From contig JAWKNA010000003.1 of the NCBI GenBank assembly GCA_041391925.1, positions 248,001 to 312,000 on the forward strand: a DNA stretch of 64,000 bases, given 5' to 3'. This DNA comes from JBPOFM01 sp041391925 (GTDB taxonomy: Bacteria; Bacteroidota; Bacteroidia; Flavobacteriales; Flavobacteriaceae). Position 1 is the first letter of the stretch; every line of letters starts with the position of its first letter. Shown here piece by piece: positions 1-8,898 of the stretch. A program made the translations under genes and the position numbers. Below the pieces are notes generated by a model that was given only the letters and a program-made list of their open reading frames with translations, did no database searches and was not told the DNA's origin.

Positions 1-645
1 CACAAAGGTCATGATATTGAGCTGGTCGCGCCCACTTGTTTCAAAAAACTGGTTCATATAGCCAACTTCAACCTTAATGTTTTGATTGATTTTGTACCCA
101 ACACCTCCATAAAGCCTGTTTCTATCAAAGATAGCAGTTTTTGTGTTTAGAAATATCTCATTGTAGGCAGATAGATAGTATTTGTTGCTTTCATTTTTAC
201 TTAAAGGCACATTAAGTCCCAAAAAATATCGAAACCGCAATTTAAAATCATCTTTTATAAATCGCTGTTCAAACCTATACCTGTGCTGCATAGAGATACC
301 AATGACTTTGTGTTTGCTAATGAATTGTTGATAGATTCTATGCTCATTTATGCTAACTTTTTCATCTGTATCACCAATATAATTTTCAGAAAGAATGTAA
401 CCATAACCGAGTAATACATTGGTGCTTTCTGATAAATTATAGCCAAATCCTGTTCGGAGAAGGAGTTGTTCTAAATCGCCAATGGCGTTGTAATTTCTAT
501 ATTGTACTTCATGATGGAGATTCCATTTTGGGTTGAATTGTTTATTCCCAAAATAAATCAACCAATTACCAAAACTACTGTCTTGCGCCATTGAAAAAAA
601 AGGCAGCATCACCAAGAAAGTCAATGCCACCTTTTTAAATTTCAA
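1..645 (-). CDS. DUF2490 family outer-membrane protein (3' end beyond window)
   Basis: The minus-strand frame is open from the window edge to 645 and encodes about 215 residues. It starts with a signal peptide (MKFKKVALTFLVMLPFFSMAQ-like, cleaved after AQ) and continues with alternating aromatic strands such as GNWLIYFGNKQFNPKW, RYRFEQRF and VEVGYMNQF. This is the pattern of the DUF2490 family, short beta-barrel-like outer-membrane proteins of Bacteroidetes with no defined function. Only the last residues are missing. The best start is a TTG at 645, next to the signal peptide; another in-frame TTG at 666 would add seven residues. It lies just downstream of the carbonic anhydrase gene on the same strand and may be read with it. 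The family call is fairly sure; the function is unknown. Confidence 0.7.
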   Translation of the reverse strand, partial: MKFKKVALTFLVMLPFFSMAQDSSFGNWLIYFGNKQFNPKWNLHHEVQYRNYNAIGDLEQLLLRTGFGYNLSESTNVLLGYGYILSENYIGDTDEKVSINEHRIYQQFISKHKVIGISMQHRYRFEQRFIKDDFKLRFRYFLGLNVPLSKNESNKYYLSAYNEIFLNTKTAIFDRNRLYGGVGYKINQNIKVEVGYMNQFFETSGRDQLNIMTFV

Positions 646-679
646 GTTGTTTGCTTTTTTTGTCAATCTATAAAGGTTT

Positions 680-1309
680 TTATTCAAAAAAATCAACCGC
701 TCCTGTGTTAATATCGTACATGGCCCCAACGATATCTATCTCGTTGTTGTCTTCCATTTCTTTTAAAATTGGACTTTGTTTTCTGATATTTTCAATGGTA
801 AACTCGACATTGGTTTTTGCAACGTTATCCACAAATTCGAGGTTTTTAGAATTTCGCAAACTTTGCTCTTTAGGTTCAGTTACGGCGTTGACCGCTGGTT
901 TTATTTTGGACAACATATTTGTCAAGTTGCCCATTTTGGCATCGTCGCAAGCACCTTTAACGGCACCACAACTGGTATGTCCCAAAACAACAATCAATTT
1001 TGTTCCTGCCAGTTTGCAAGCGAATTCCATACTTCCTAGAATATCTTCGTTTACAAAGTTGCCAGCGATTCTCACGCTAAAAATATCGCCAAGTCCTTGA
1101 TCAAAAACCAACTCTGCCGACACTCTTGAATCGATACAGCTCAAAATGGTAGCGAATGGAAATTGACCCTCACTGGTATCATTCACCTGTTCTAGAAGAT
1201 TTCTGTTTGCCTTTAAGTTATTTTGGAATCTTAAGTTTCCTTCTTTTAAAAATTGCAATGATTTTTGAGGCGTCATTGTAGCCTGTGTTTCTTTTGTATG
1301 TGCTTTCAT
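680..1309 (-). CDS. can: beta-class carbonic anhydrase
   Basis: This 209-aa protein reversibly hydrates CO2 to bicarbonate in the cytoplasm. The zinc ligands of beta carbonic anhydrases are visible: Cys58 (in SCIDSR), His111 and Cys114 (in GHTSCGAVKGA), with the Asp60-Arg62 dyad that gates the active site. Length fits the family, and there is no signal peptide. The start ATG at 1309 is followed by a short hydrophilic leader before the conserved LKEGNLRF helix. The SulP transporter gene lies 85 bp upstream on the same strand. SulP transporters include bicarbonate carriers, and the two genes are often neighbours in bacteria, so the pair probably supplies bicarbonate for carboxylation or buffers pH. 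The function of the enzyme is secure; the shared role with SulP is inferred. Confidence 0.95.
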   Translation of the reverse strand: MKAHTKETQATMTPQKSLQFLKEGNLRFQNNLKANRNLLEQVNDTSEGQFPFATILSCIDSRVSAELVFDQGLGDIFSVRIAGNFVNEDILGSMEFACKLAGTKLIVVLGHTSCGAVKGACDDAKMGNLTNMLSKIKPAVNAVTEPKEQSLRNSKNLEFVDNVAKTNVEFTIENIRKQSPILKEMEDNNEIDIVGAMYDINTGAVDFFE

Positions 1310-1394
1310 GATTTATTTTTTTACTATAGGCTTTAAACACTCATATGTTTTTTGCTTAAAGCCATGAATTGATTTTTAGTTTGTTTTTAGGCGT

Positions 1395-2981
1395 CTAGAC
1401 TTCAGATTTTTTTATTTCCAATTTAAAAAACTTGATAAAGCTTTCAGGGTTTTCTACTGTTCCTCTTTCTGAAATCAATTTAATATCAATATTTCTTTCT
1501 CTTGCCTTATATGCAAAATCGTCTAGAATCTCTATGATGTCGTTATCTAAATATCTGGTCTTTCTGACATCAAGCTCAAGATAGGTATTTTCAGGTAATT
1601 TGTCCAGCTCTTTTAATATCGCTCCTTTGTTAAAGAAAGTCACCTCTTCAGCCAAGGTCATTTTTATTTTGTTTTTGCCGTTGCTTTGGTCTTCGATATG
1701 AAGAAAGTGTGAATTTTGATAGCTCTTGATGAGAATTACCACAATTCCTACCATAAGTCCAAGACCAATTCCGTAAAGTAAATCGATAAATACAATTCCC
1801 ACTACTGTTATTACAAACGGCACCCATTGCTTCCATCCCAAATCGTACATTTTTTTGAATAATGATGGTTTAGCAAGTTTATAGCCCACAATCAATAAAA
1901 TGGCTGCCAAAACTGATAACGGAATCATATTAAGAAGTCTTGGAATAAGTATGACCGAAATCAGCAAGAAAAAACCATGTATGATTGTTGAAAGTTTAGT
2001 TCTACCTCCAGACTGGATGTTTGCCGAACTCCTAACGATTACCTGGGTTATTGGCAATCCTCCAATCATACCCGAAAGAATATTTCCTGTACCTTGAGCC
2101 AATAGCTCTCTATTGGTCGGTGTTACATTTTTGTGGGGATCCAATTTATCGGTAGCTTCTACACACAATAGGGTTTCCAAACTTGCCACCAAAGCAATAG
2201 TAAAGGCCGTAATCCAAATTTCTGGATTTGTGATGACCGAAAAATTAGGAAAACTGAATTGTGCCAAAAACGAGGAAGCATCCTCCGGTACTGGAACACG
2301 AACTAAATGCGATTGGGATATTGCTAATGAACTATCAGATTTGGTAACAGCATAAAAGATTATCCCCACTACAACAGCTACCAGTGGCCCTTGGATTAGC
2401 TGAAATATTTTACCCTTTTTTGAGAGCACCTTATCCCATAGCAGCAAAATTGAAAGTCCAAAGACACCCACAATGGTTGAACCTAAAGTAATATTCTTAA
2501 AGACACTCAATATGGCTGAAAACGTGTTCTCCCCTGAAGCTTCAATAAAACTATCGGCGCCTTCCGGTTCAATATCATATCCAAAGAAATGAGGTATTTG
2601 TTTCAAGATAATGATGATGCCAATACCTGTAAGCATCCCTTTTATGACCGAAGATGGAAAATAATATCCAATGATTCCTGCTTTTAAAACTCCAAACAGT
2701 AGCTGAATAATGCCACCTAATACCACTGCGACAAGAAAATTTTCATAACCGCCCAGAGTTCCTATGGCGGTCAAGACAATTGCAGCTAAGCCTGCCGCAG
2801 GCCCACTTACCCCTATGTTGGATCCACTCAAGGCACCCACCACAATGCCACCTATTATTCCCGCTATCAATCCTGAAAAAAGAGGGGCTCCACTTGCTAG
2901 CGCTATACCCAAACATAAAGGTAAAGCAACGAAAAATACGACTATACTCGCTGGTAAGTCATTCTTAATATATTTAAACAT
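1395..2981 (-). CDS. SulP family inorganic anion transporter (probable bicarbonate carrier)
   Basis: This is a 528-aa inner-membrane transporter of the SLC26/SulP family. The N-terminal motif DLPASIVVFFVALPLCLGIA and the GPAAGLAAIV segment are typical of the SulP core. About 10-12 hydrophobic segments run to residue ~420. The C-terminal ~100 residues (TYLELDVRKTRYLDNDIIEILD) are a STAS domain. Members carry sulfate, bicarbonate or other anions, and substrate cannot be read reliably from sequence. The beta carbonic anhydrase directly downstream favours bicarbonate. The ATG at 2981 gives a short cytoplasmic N-terminus as usual. No TAnnTTTG element was found in the 84-bp gap upstream, so the promoter is unclear. 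The family call is certain; the substrate is an inference. Confidence 0.93.
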   Translation of the reverse strand: MFKYIKNDLPASIVVFFVALPLCLGIALASGAPLFSGLIAGIIGGIVVGALSGSNIGVSGPAAGLAAIVLTAIGTLGGYENFLVAVVLGGIIQLLFGVLKAGIIGYYFPSSVIKGMLTGIGIIIILKQIPHFFGYDIEPEGADSFIEASGENTFSAILSVFKNITLGSTIVGVFGLSILLLWDKVLSKKGKIFQLIQGPLVAVVVGIIFYAVTKSDSSLAISQSHLVRVPVPEDASSFLAQFSFPNFSVITNPEIWITAFTIALVASLETLLCVEATDKLDPHKNVTPTNRELLAQGTGNILSGMIGGLPITQVIVRSSANIQSGGRTKLSTIIHGFFLLISVILIPRLLNMIPLSVLAAILLIVGYKLAKPSLFKKMYDLGWKQWVPFVITVVGIVFIDLLYGIGLGLMVGIVVILIKSYQNSHFLHIEDQSNGKNKIKMTLAEEVTFFNKGAILKELDKLPENTYLELDVRKTRYLDNDIIEILDDFAYKARERNIDIKLISERGTVENPESFIKFFKLEIKKSEV

Positions 2982-3065
2982 AAAACTAGTTAATTATAAA
3001 TTTGATAAAAAAATGGAATGCTATAAGGCCAAAAAAGCCCTATCATTCAATCGACCAATATATAA

Positions 3066-3362
3066 TTAACTTAACTCGGGAGGAGGAGAGAGGCACTCCA
3101 AATCTTGTGGAGTGTAATTTTTAATATAAGAATTGTATGATTTTTCTATTTCAAGGTCAAAAATCGAAATGCCATACTTTTCATGGTCATTAAGTTTGAC
3201 CTCAAAAGTTTTCAACGTTTCGTTTACTTTATTTTCTTCTTCATTGACACTATAAAAAATAGAAGTGTCACATGATTTTTCTATGACAGATATGACTGTT
3301 GGTGCTGTGATGAACAGTGTAAAGAATATTAGAAAAAAATATGAAACTGTTTTTTTTTGCAT
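3066..3362 (-). CDS. small single-pass membrane or exported protein, unknown
   Basis: This 98-aa ORF has an N-terminal hydrophobic segment (residues ~7-27, YFFLIFFTLFITAPTVISVI), either a signal peptide or a membrane anchor. A charged tail with one mid Cys and one late Cys follows, ending in CLSPPPELS. No known domain is recognised. It stands alone between the SulP gene and the bat operon, has its own candidate promoter (TATATTTG on the minus strand, 3384-3391), and its codon use resembles its neighbours. It could be a small partner of SulP or an unrelated exported protein. The ORF is convincing because of the ATG, the promoter and the leader; the function is unknown. Confidence 0.6.
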   Translation of the reverse strand: MQKKTVSYFFLIFFTLFITAPTVISVIEKSCDTSIFYSVNEEENKVNETLKTFEVKLNDHEKYGISIFDLEIEKSYNSYIKNYTPQDLECLSPPPELS

Positions 3363-3383
3363 GAATTTTTAAATCATCGAGTG

Positions 3384-3391
3384 CAAATATA
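3384..3391 (-). promoter_or_regulatory. candidate -7 element TATATTTG for the 98-aa gene
   Basis: Read on the minus strand, TATATTTG matches the Bacteroidetes -7 consensus TAnnTTTG exactly. It sits about 22 nt before the ATG at 3362. No clear TTG -33 element is present at the expected distance, so the call rests on one box. Confidence 0.45.
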
Positions 3392-3424
3392 AAACATGTA
3401 AGTTATAAAATCGTTAAAGAAAAT

Positions 3425-4174
3425 TTAAAGTAGTTTGATGTCGTCTGTGGGAATCCAACCTGTTTTGCCGTCTGCCAACTTGATTTTCTTCCAATTATTG
3501 ACGGTATCCAAAACTTGAACCTTAGTGCCTTCGTGCAATTTAAAGGACTCTGTACTACGAAGATTTGGTTCGCTTTTCACCTGACTTTCTTGAGCAAATA
3601 CAATCGCAGGTTGGTCTTTTTCGACCAAATCATAATTGTGAAATGCGAAAGACAGGGCAAAACAAGCCAATATAAGTGAAGCCATACTGCATATGAATGC
3701 CAACCGCTTTTTGAACGAAGCATTCGCAAAATAATACACCAAAAACAAGATTACAAAAAGTACAACCAAGCCAATTGAGGTAATTGCCCAACGTTCAAAA
3801 GTCATGGATTTGGATATGTTGCTAACAAATTTTGCAAATCCTACTTCTGGAAGCGCATCCACTGCATCAATGGTCATATTTCGCGCAAATGCAATGTTAT
3901 TCTTGATGTCCTTGTCATTGGGCTTTAGTTCCAGCGCTTTTTCATAGTAATAAATGCTGGGTGCAATATGGTTGAGTTTGTAGTGAGCATTGCCCAAATT
4001 ATAATACAATTCTGCAGAGTGCTTTCCATTGTCGATAATGGCAGAATATTTTTGGATGGCTCGTTCATAATTACCTTCATTATACAAGGTATTTCCTTGC
4101 TCAAACAATGTCTCGTTTTGCGCAAAAGAGGCAGAACTAATCAAGAATACAAGTATGTAGAATAATCGCTTCAT
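3425..4174 (-). CDS. batE: BatE: TPR and SH3-domain protein of the aerotolerance operon
   Basis: This 249-aa protein has a signal peptide (MKRLFYILVFLISSASFAQ). Two to three TPR motifs follow at residues ~20-95 (LFEQGNTLYNEGNYERAIQKY, LYYNLGNAHYKLNHIAPSIYYYEKAL), then two membrane segments (~135-180) and a C-terminal bacterial SH3 domain (VQVLDTVNNWKKIKLADGKTGWIP). This architecture is that of BatE in Bacteroidetes. It is the last gene of the Bat operon, 2 bp after batD. The Bat proteins are thought to form a periplasm-facing complex with MoxR, first linked to aerotolerance in Bacteroides fragilis, though their biochemical activity is not settled. Confidence 0.88.
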   Translation of the reverse strand: MKRLFYILVFLISSASFAQNETLFEQGNTLYNEGNYERAIQKYSAIIDNGKHSAELYYNLGNAHYKLNHIAPSIYYYEKALELKPNDKDIKNNIAFARNMTIDAVDALPEVGFAKFVSNISKSMTFERWAITSIGLVVLFVILFLVYYFANASFKKRLAFICSMASLILACFALSFAFHNYDLVEKDQPAIVFAQESQVKSEPNLRSTESFKLHEGTKVQVLDTVNNWKKIKLADGKTGWIPTDDIKLL

Positions 4175-4176
4175 TG

Positions 4177-5952
4177 TTATCTGGCTTCTTTATCAATAAT
4201 TGAAATTGTTTTTGATGCCCTCTCATAGTCATTCTGCATTTCTACATTTGTAATGGGTGTATATCGTGCCAATTCACAATTATTCAAAATACCATTGAAC
4301 TCAATTACGGTGGTTTCATCCACGCCTTTTTGAAGCAATAAGGTTTTGATGCGTTCCTTGCTCAGTTCGCTGGTTTCGATATGTAATTTTGCTTTCAAAT
4401 AGTTGTGCAGCGCTTTTTCCAAAGCAATATAAAAGGCCTCTTTTTGCCCTAAAGTTTTTTTTGCTTCTCCCAAATATTTTTTTGCCAATTTGTCCGCAGT
4501 CCGTATTCTGTTTCCAAACACATCTGCGTCGCGCTCATCTTTTTTCCTTCTTAAAACAATTGCCAATGGAATCAGTAATAATGGTGATATAAGAGAGGCC
4601 CAAAACCAATTGGTTTTAAAGAAATAATCGGGTTTAATGGAAGTCAAATTTGCATTGGTTTTCACAAAAGCAAATTGATTGTCATTCATCACGACCGCGT
4701 GCTTTTCGTTACCAGAAGACACAAAATTGTTGTCTGAATTGGTTGAGTTTGTCGGACCTTCCAAAACATCGATGATGATATCTCCTGATGAAATGGTTTT
4801 ATATGTTTCGGTCTTTAAATCAAAATAGGAAAACGTCACACTTTTAATGGGATATTTACCTTTGAATTGTGGCACAATGGTATAGTCATCTGAAATACTG
4901 CCTTGCATGCCATTCAAATCGGTTCTTACATTTTCGGAGTGCTCGGGTTCATAAACCTCAAGCGAATTTGGCAAGGTGAGCTTTGGCAACTGAAACAATT
5001 TTAAATTTCCATTTCCAGAGACTTGAACCGTAGCATTCAAGGATTCGGTGGCGTTTAAATTGGTTTTGGATGTTGTGACCTTGAAATTAAAATCTCCAAC
5101 AGCTCCTGTAAAATCATCGGGTTTTCCATGCTCTGGCAAAGGTTTTACAGTGATGGTTTTACTTCCGGCAGAAACTGTTTTGTGTACCTGTGTCATCAAT
5201 CGGCCTCCAAAAATATCACGTCGATTGGTCGGAACTTCTACAGTCAAATCAAGACTTAACGGCTCTATTTCGAGTTTTCCTGTTTTTTGAGGATAGAGAA
5301 CGGTTTTTCTCAATACAACATAGCGATAATCTTCACCGTTGTAAGTTCCATTTTCCACTTTCATCCCTTTCATATCAATATTTTGGCTCCAAAAGGAATT
5401 GAATTTGGGATTATCGATTTCGCGCCAATTACTTACTCCAGTATTTGCGGAAACATATAATTTATAAACAACCGTTATGGCTTCATTAAGATAAGGGTTG
5501 ACTTTAGAGATTTCTGCAACCAAATGAATATTGTCATCAGCTACTGCAACGGCATTGTCTGGGTCATTGGGACGTTGAACAGCTCCAGTGATATCAACCG
5601 TTACTGGAACGGTTTTGTAAGTTTCGCCATCAATTTCTATGGATGCTTGACCAATGGTAAATTTTCCCTGTTTTTTGGGAGCCAGAAAATAACTGTAGGT
5701 CTTTGAAAACGAACGTACACCATTTACCCATGATTGACTCACGGATTGGTTTGGGCCACCTACAACCATAAAATTATCAAAGCTTGGCGGATTGAAATTG
5801 TCGCCATCCTTGTTCATTTCAAAATCCACTCGCAAACGCTCATTAACACCTAATTTGTTTTTGCTCAATTTGGCTTCAAACTTAATTTGAGCAGAAACAA
5901 AGCCTGTACTGACTAGGATTAATAATATGGATATGTAAGTTTTTAATTTCAT
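4177..5952 (-). CDS. batD: BatD family protein (large periplasmic beta-domain protein)
   Basis: The protein has ~591 residues, with a signal peptide ending in FVSAQ. A long beta-rich periplasmic region follows, with BatD features (FEAKLSKNKLGVNERLRVDF near the N-terminus, NPYLNEAITVVYKLYV, and Gly/Asn-rich immunoglobulin-like strands). One membrane helix lies at ~465-485 (FWASLISPLLLIPLAIVL), and the C-terminal cytoplasmic part is helical. The frame extends to a TTG at 5967, but the ATG at 5952 directly precedes the signal peptide and is preferred. It starts ~20 bp after the batC stop and ends 2 bp before batE, so the three are probably co-translated. BatD is a standard component of the MoxR/Bat cluster; its activity is unknown. 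Confidence 0.9.
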   Translation of the reverse strand: MKLKTYISILLILVSTGFVSAQIKFEAKLSKNKLGVNERLRVDFEMNKDGDNFNPPSFDNFMVVGGPNQSVSQSWVNGVRSFSKTYSYFLAPKKQGKFTIGQASIEIDGETYKTVPVTVDITGAVQRPNDPDNAVAVADDNIHLVAEISKVNPYLNEAITVVYKLYVSANTGVSNWREIDNPKFNSFWSQNIDMKGMKVENGTYNGEDYRYVVLRKTVLYPQKTGKLEIEPLSLDLTVEVPTNRRDIFGGRLMTQVHKTVSAGSKTITVKPLPEHGKPDDFTGAVGDFNFKVTTSKTNLNATESLNATVQVSGNGNLKLFQLPKLTLPNSLEVYEPEHSENVRTDLNGMQGSISDDYTIVPQFKGKYPIKSVTFSYFDLKTETYKTISSGDIIIDVLEGPTNSTNSDNNFVSSGNEKHAVVMNDNQFAFVKTNANLTSIKPDYFFKTNWFWASLISPLLLIPLAIVLRRKKDERDADVFGNRIRTADKLAKKYLGEAKKTLGQKEAFYIALEKALHNYLKAKLHIETSELSKERIKTLLLQKGVDETTVIEFNGILNNCELARYTPITNVEMQNDYERASKTISIIDKEAR

Positions 5953-5972
5953 TTTTGAATTTTTCAAACAAC

Positions 5973-6779
5973 TTACCAGTCTTTACCAGTTCTAATTTTG
6001 GCTCCTTTTTGTTTTTCGGCGTTGATTTTTTCTTGTGTTTTCTGTTCTTGGTTGTTCATTGCCTCCAAAAGGTTTTTTATTTGTTGTGGTGACAACTGTC
6101 CTGGTTGAGGCTGTTGTTGTTCTTGTTTGTCGTCACCTTTATTTTTGTCTTGTTTATCATCTTTGGGTTGACCCTTATCCTTTCGGTCATCACCATCCTT
6201 TTTATCTTGGTCGCCTTTATTGTCCTGATCTTTGTTTTCTTGGTCTTTTTTGTCTTTCTCGTCCTTGTTTTCGTCTTTTTTATCTTTGTCCTTGTTTTTG
6301 TCCTCGTCTTTCTGTTGTTGCGCAGCACATTCTTTGGCAATTCCTAGATTATACCTCGTTTCCTCATCCGTAGGGTCGTTTCTCAAGGCATTTTTATAAG
6401 CTTCTACAGCTTCCTTGCATTGTTTGTTTTGCATCAAAATGTTGCCGATATTATGAAATGCTTTGTGCTTTTCTGCTTTGTCAGTAGCATTTTTAGCTGC
6501 TTCCTGTTGACGGAACAGTGCCTCATCAAAATTCCCTTTTTTATAGTACGAATTGCCTAAATTGTATGCTCCTGCAACATTCTTGGGTTGTTCTGAAATG
6601 GCTTTACGATATTCCATTTCTGCATCAGCGTAGTTATCATTGGAAACCAGCTCATTACCTTGATGCACGAAGTTATTGGCTTTCTTTTTGGTCGCCAGTT
6701 CCTGCGCTTCCAATTCTTTATCCTGTGAAAAAGAAAGGAGGCTCGAGAATGCCAGTAATATGAATAGTAATGTTCTCAT
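5973..6779 (-). CDS. batC: BatC: TPR protein with a long charged low-complexity tail
   Basis: The ~268-aa protein has a signal peptide (MRTLLFILLAFSSLLSFSQ) and three TPR motifs at ~30-150 (ADAEMEYRKAISEQPKNVAG, NLGNSYYKKGNFDEALFRQQ, YNLGIAKECAAQQ). An extreme Lys/Asp/Gln/Asn-rich tract fills residues ~155-225, followed by a short helical C-terminus. TPRs mark it as the scaffold member of the Bat complex. The frame extends to a TTG at 6785 (two extra codons); the ATG at 6779 is preferred. The low-complexity tract creates long spurious ORFs in other frames. It lies between batB (65-bp gap) and batD. The tail probably acts as a flexible linker; this is inference. Confidence 0.88.
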   Translation of the reverse strand: MRTLLFILLAFSSLLSFSQDKELEAQELATKKKANNFVHQGNELVSNDNYADAEMEYRKAISEQPKNVAGAYNLGNSYYKKGNFDEALFRQQEAAKNATDKAEKHKAFHNIGNILMQNKQCKEAVEAYKNALRNDPTDEETRYNLGIAKECAAQQQKDEDKNKDKDKKDENKDEKDKKDQENKDQDNKGDQDKKDGDDRKDKGQPKDDKQDKNKGDDKQEQQQPQPGQLSPQQIKNLLEAMNNQEQKTQEKINAEKQKGAKIRTGKDW

Positions 6780-6844
6780 TTTCAAATAGTGTATAAAACT
6801 AAAAAATCTAATTATACAGTAGTTATAATGTTTTCTTAAAAAAA

Positions 6845-7882
6845 TTATAGGTTTTCGTTAAACAAATTCAGGCGTTTGAGCCAGGCTGTCTTTCTTTCCA
6901 AAAGAAAAATGTCAATAAAAAGGAAGAAAATGGCAGCACCCAAAAACCACTGGAATTGGGACTCAAAATCGGCAAATTGTTTTGCTTCGAATTCTTTTTT
7001 GTCCATTTTGTTGAGAATGTCCCGAATTTCATCAACTACAACACTGGTTTTGTTTCCGTTTATATAGGCTCCATTAGCTTCACTGGCAATAGCTTTCAAA
7101 GTTTCTTCATCTAATTTTGTGATAACTGTTTCACCATTGCTGTCCTTTTTATAATTAAGAACGATTCCATTTCGCTTTTCTGGGATTCGGTCGCCTTTTG
7201 TCGTGCCAACACCAATTGTGAAAATCCTAATTCCTTCTTGTGCAGCTTCTTCAGCGACTTTTGCAGAGACATTGCTATGGTCCTCTCCATCAGAAATAAT
7301 AATCAGAACTCGATTGGTCTGTTCATCATCGTCGTAATAAGTTTTTGCTAAGTTGATGGCTTCGTTGATAGCTGTTCCTTGTGATGAGAGCATCTCAGTA
7401 TTCATGCTCTGCAAAAACATTTTAGCAGACCCATAATCTGTAGTGATTGGCAATTGTGGAAAGGCTTTTCCAGCGTAGGCGATGATTCCAACCCTATCGC
7501 TTGCCAAATTGTTGATAATTTGTGTCACCAACTGTTTAGCTTTGTCCAGACGACTCGGCGCCACATCTTCAGCCAACATACTTTTGGAAACATCCACAGC
7601 AAAAACGATATCGACACCTTCACGCTTAACCGTTTCTAGTTTGGTACCAATTTTAGGGTTGACCAGGGCAATTGCCAAAAAGAAAAAAACCAAACTCAGT
7701 ACCACAATTTTTAATATTGATTTAAAAAGTGAGGTGTTGGGGCTCAGTTTTTTGAACATCGATTTATGGGCGAATTTCTTCTGAACTCTATGTTTCCATA
7801 ATTGGAGTACCAAAAAAACAAGGAGAACTATTGGAATAATTCCCAAAACCCAAAACCATATTTTTTCGTCTAATTGATACAT
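6845..7882 (-). CDS. batB: BatB: membrane-anchored VWA-domain protein
   Basis: This 345-aa protein has membrane helices at ~8-28 and ~57-74, a von Willebrand factor A domain at ~90-290, and a final helix at ~315-335. The metal-ion-dependent adhesion site is intact: DVSKS at Asp97-Ser99-Ser101, a conserved Thr in TDYGSAKM, and Asp in IIISDGEDHSN. This is the BatB member of the two-VWA pair in Bat operons. It begins 8 bp after batA. The VWA domain is likely to present a metal-bound docking face to the MoxR ATPase or to substrates; that mechanism is drawn from better-studied MoxR-VWA pairs. Confidence 0.92.
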   Translation of the reverse strand: MYQLDEKIWFWVLGIIPIVLLVFLVLQLWKHRVQKKFAHKSMFKKLSPNTSLFKSILKIVVLSLVFFFLAIALVNPKIGTKLETVKREGVDIVFAVDVSKSMLAEDVAPSRLDKAKQLVTQIINNLASDRVGIIAYAGKAFPQLPITTDYGSAKMFLQSMNTEMLSSQGTAINEAINLAKTYYDDDEQTNRVLIIISDGEDHSNVSAKVAEEAAQEGIRIFTIGVGTTKGDRIPEKRNGIVLNYKKDSNGETVITKLDEETLKAIASEANGAYINGNKTSVVVDEIRDILNKMDKKEFEAKQFADFESQFQWFLGAAIFFLFIDIFLLERKTAWLKRLNLFNENL

Positions 7883-7890
7883 TTTTTGTT

Positions 7891-8898
7891 TTAATTAAAA
7901 CTTCTAAAAACCGTCGACCTCATCAAAAACTCCAAAACCAAAAAGCCAATAGCCAGCAAGACTAAAGGACGATACTTCTCTTCATAATTGTAAAACTTGA
8001 ATTCTTCAACATCTGTTTTTTCAAGTTTATTGATTTCATCATAGATTTCTTCAAGTTTTTTGTTATTGGTCGCCCTAAAATAACGTCCTCCAGTCACTTT
8101 TGCAATGTCTTTTAAGAGGGTTTCGTCTATCTCAACCTGTACGCGTCCATATTGAAAACTGCCATTTGGCAAAATCCCAATGGGCGACAACGCCATGCCA
8201 TTGGTGCCTAAACCAATTGTATAGACCTTGATGCCATATTCCACAGCCAAATTACTGGCTGTTTTAGGGTCAATCTGTCCCGAGTTGTTGACACCATCCG
8301 TCAATAAAATGATGACTTTGCTTTTTGCCTTACTATCTTTCAGTCGGTTGACGGCTGTACCCAAACCCATTCCAATGGCTGTTCCACCATCAATGATTGT
8401 GTTGTATTTAACGTCTTCCAAGGAGCGCAAAACAATTGCTTTATCACTTGTAATTGGAGTTTTGGTGTAGCTTTCGCCAGCATATTCCACAATTCCTATT
8501 CGGTCGTTTGGCCGTCCTTTGATAAAATCAGCAGCAACATTTTTTAAGGCTTCCAGGCGATTGGGCAATAAATCCTTGGCCAACATACTTGCCGAAACAT
8601 CAATTGCCATAACAATATCAATCCCTCGTGTGGTTTTGGTTTTTGAAGATACATCTACCGTTCTGGGTCTAGCCATTGCCGTTATCAACAATGCCAACGC
8701 CAACAAGCGCAAAGCAAACATTAAATGTCTCACATTTGGCAACCAACTTTTGGTCACTTTAAATCCTTTGATGGTTGACATGCGAAGTTCTGCCGTTTGC
8801 CTTTTATACTTGAATATATACCAAAGAATGGCCAATGGCAGTAAAAGGAACAACCAAAAAAACTGTTTATTTAAAAATTCAATTCCTTCCAACATCAT
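7891..8898 (-). CDS. batA: BatA: membrane-anchored VWA-domain protein
   Basis: This 335-aa protein is a paralogue of BatB, with N-terminal helices (FFWLFLLLPLAILWYIF; ~62-77), a VWA domain at ~90-290 and a C-terminal helix. The MIDAS motif is intact (DVSAS at Asp100-Ser102-Ser104; TDGVNNSG later). The start codon overlaps the stop of the upstream gene as ATGA, which suggests translational coupling. Order and spacing match the standard batA-batB arrangement. The exact role in oxygen or envelope stress is not established. Confidence 0.92.
   Translation of the reverse strand: MMLEGIEFLNKQFFWLFLLLPLAILWYIFKYKRQTAELRMSTIKGFKVTKSWLPNVRHLMFALRLLALALLITAMARPRTVDVSSKTKTTRGIDIVMAIDVSASMLAKDLLPNRLEALKNVAADFIKGRPNDRIGIVEYAGESYTKTPITSDKAIVLRSLEDVKYNTIIDGGTAIGMGLGTAVNRLKDSKAKSKVIILLTDGVNNSGQIDPKTASNLAVEYGIKVYTIGLGTNGMALSPIGILPNGSFQYGRVQVEIDETLLKDIAKVTGGRYFRATNNKKLEEIYDEINKLEKTDVEEFKFYNYEEKYRPLVLLAIGFLVLEFLMRSTVFRSFN

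Noticed and set aside
776..1039. Plus-strand ORFs opposite the carbonic anhydrase gene
   Set aside because: They are antisense shadows of an enzyme with complete zinc motifs.
6035..6373. Several long ORFs opposite or out of frame with batC
   Set aside because: They arise from the Lys/Asp-rich low-complexity tract of batC, with no homology-like features; the batC frame has a signal peptide and TPRs.
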